In this document: piece after piece, positions 63,027 to 64,000 of the stretch
Position numbering within the stretch: position 1 is the first letter of the stretch
How the letters are laid out: each line of letters opens with the position of its first letter
DNA from: Gadus chalcogrammus
Taxonomy: Eukaryota > Chordata > Actinopteri > Gadiformes > Gadidae
Length of the DNA: 64,000 bases
NCBI RefSeq assembly: GCF_026213295.1
Contig: NC_079412.1
Coordinates: 19,968,570 to 20,032,569, forward strand
Direction of reading: 5' to 3'
Program-made: the position numbers and the translations under genes
Notes under the pieces: model-generated
Told to the model about the DNA's origin: nothing
Database searches by the model: none
The model's input: only the letters and a program-made list of their open reading frames with translations

Positions 63027-63114
63027 GTGAGGCTGACCTGGATGCTGTCTGTGATGCCTGCCTTCCCTACCTGAGCTGTAGACAACCAATCAGCCTTCAG
63101 GAGGCGTGTCTAAG
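63027..63114 (+). pseudogene. Orphan copy of the tti1 penultimate exon (f)
   Basis: 88 bp, open frame, Cys variant, intact acceptor and donor; duplicate of copy d. Confidence 0.9.
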
Positions 63115-63175
63115 GTAGCAGCGCTAAAGTCAACAGATTCACTCCACACAGATTCATTCTTCACAGATTCTATCT

Positions 63176-63266
<91 letters not shown>
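63176..63266. repeat. (CA)n microsatellite after tti1 exon copy f
   Basis: About 45 CA units. Confidence 0.95.
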
Positions 63267-63270
<4 letters not shown>

Positions 63271-64000
63271 AACGGGGTTCTCTACCTTCACTTGGGCTGT
63301 GGAGTCTAGCGGGACCACTGTTGCCAGATTGCAGTTTTCCAGCAAATGGGTAGCTGATCAATCAACCAATCAGCAGTCAACAGATTACAGCATGTGACCT
63401 CGACACACAATGTAGTGATCAGATACCTGGATATCAATGATGTGTTACAATACCACAAAGTCTCCTAATTTACTGAAGAATGCAGTCAATAGCAGAACTT
63501 TTTCCTCTGTCTGAAGAGAACAAACAGTCAATTAAAAACTAACATCTGAATGTTTTAAGATTGTTAATAAACATGGAACATATATTCAAAAGCTGTTTTA
63601 CATTTTTCGTGAAAATGCAAAAGAATTTTCTTACCCCAGCAAATACTGGAGTAAGAATTGTTGCGGATGAAACATTGCTTGATCGGAAACATAATTTTTT
63701 TATTCATCAGTCCCAATAGTAAAATATGTATCAGTTCAAACAGACCACTCCAAACGAAATCCAAATAATAAAATATGAACAAAACATATTGCTGAAGAAC
63801 TTTAGAAAAAAGGACCAAATTCACTACGGAGAATAGACACTTGATTTACGGATCATAGGATTATAGCCGTAGTATATTTACTTTTTTTATTTTTTTAATG
63901 TTCATCAATATATTTTGACCCTTTGGAAAAAATAAAAGAATTCTCAAATTCAACGTAATTTACTCTGAATAAGTGCACCTGCATGTGTGTACCTTCAAAA
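63267..64000. other. Duplicated spacer, runs off the window
   Basis: Third copy of 42,088-43,045; almost identical to 49,427-50,160. The array appears to continue beyond the right edge. Confidence 0.7.

Noticed and set aside
1..64000. CRISPR array, bacterial defence island or phage
   Set aside because: Tandem repeats here are minisatellites and microsatellites without unique spacers, and all gene content is vertebrate.

Overview
This is vertebrate, almost certainly ray-finned fish, nuclear DNA. The signs are intron-split genes, very long CA/GT microsatellites, a tRNA-derived SINE with a TTGTAA tail, L2/jockey-like LINE pieces, hAT and PIF/Harbinger transposons with their target-site duplications, and a Ty3/Gypsy fragment. 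The microsatellite density would suit a cod-like fish, but that is only a guess. There are no bacterial features, CRISPR arrays or rRNA genes.

Left end (1-7.6 kb): the last five coding exons of tti1 (TELO2-interacting protein 1, a HEAT-repeat subunit of the TTT co-chaperone complex for PIKK kinases) on the + strand. The large intron between 2,020 and 6,717 holds, in antisense, a broken copy of an intronless C-type lectin-like receptor gene.

7.6-20.7 kb: a transposon graveyard. A Harbinger element (HARBI1-like transposase plus Myb/SANT-like protein) was hit by two hAT elements and abuts a deleted sister Harbinger copy in opposite orientation. Further hAT elements, an L2-like LINE end and minisatellites follow.

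18.4-64 kb: a tandem array of intronless type II membrane C-type lectin-like receptors (here 'CTLR'), all on the minus strand. Six full-length reading frames remain (ATGs at 22,414; 26,356; 28,098; 39,420; 46,843; 54,260), with about ten pseudogenes or fragments. They fall into two classes. Class A has a cytoplasmic D-x-Y-A-S-L motif (hemITAM-like) and an uncharged membrane segment. Class B lacks that tyrosine (ILVCP or similar instead) and has an arginine inside the membrane segment (LLARL), the usual adaptor-pairing feature. This looks like paired receptors with alternative signalling routes. A Gypsy fragment, a foldback element, a Harbinger-like element and a LINE interrupt the array.

The array carries six full-length 88-bp copies, and one partial copy, of the penultimate tti1 exon with its flanking intron and CA repeat. 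Together with the receptor pseudogene inside the tti1 intron, this indicates that a receptor retrocopy landed in tti1 and that the segment 'receptor + tti1 exon' was then duplicated repeatedly downstream. Blocks at about 39.9-46.0 / 47.2-53.4 kb and 46.1-50.2 / 58.8-64.0 kb are recent, nearly identical duplications. The second pair is distinguished by a hAT insertion with a preserved empty site in the sister copy. Calls come from reading the sequence; nothing was checked against databases or by computation.
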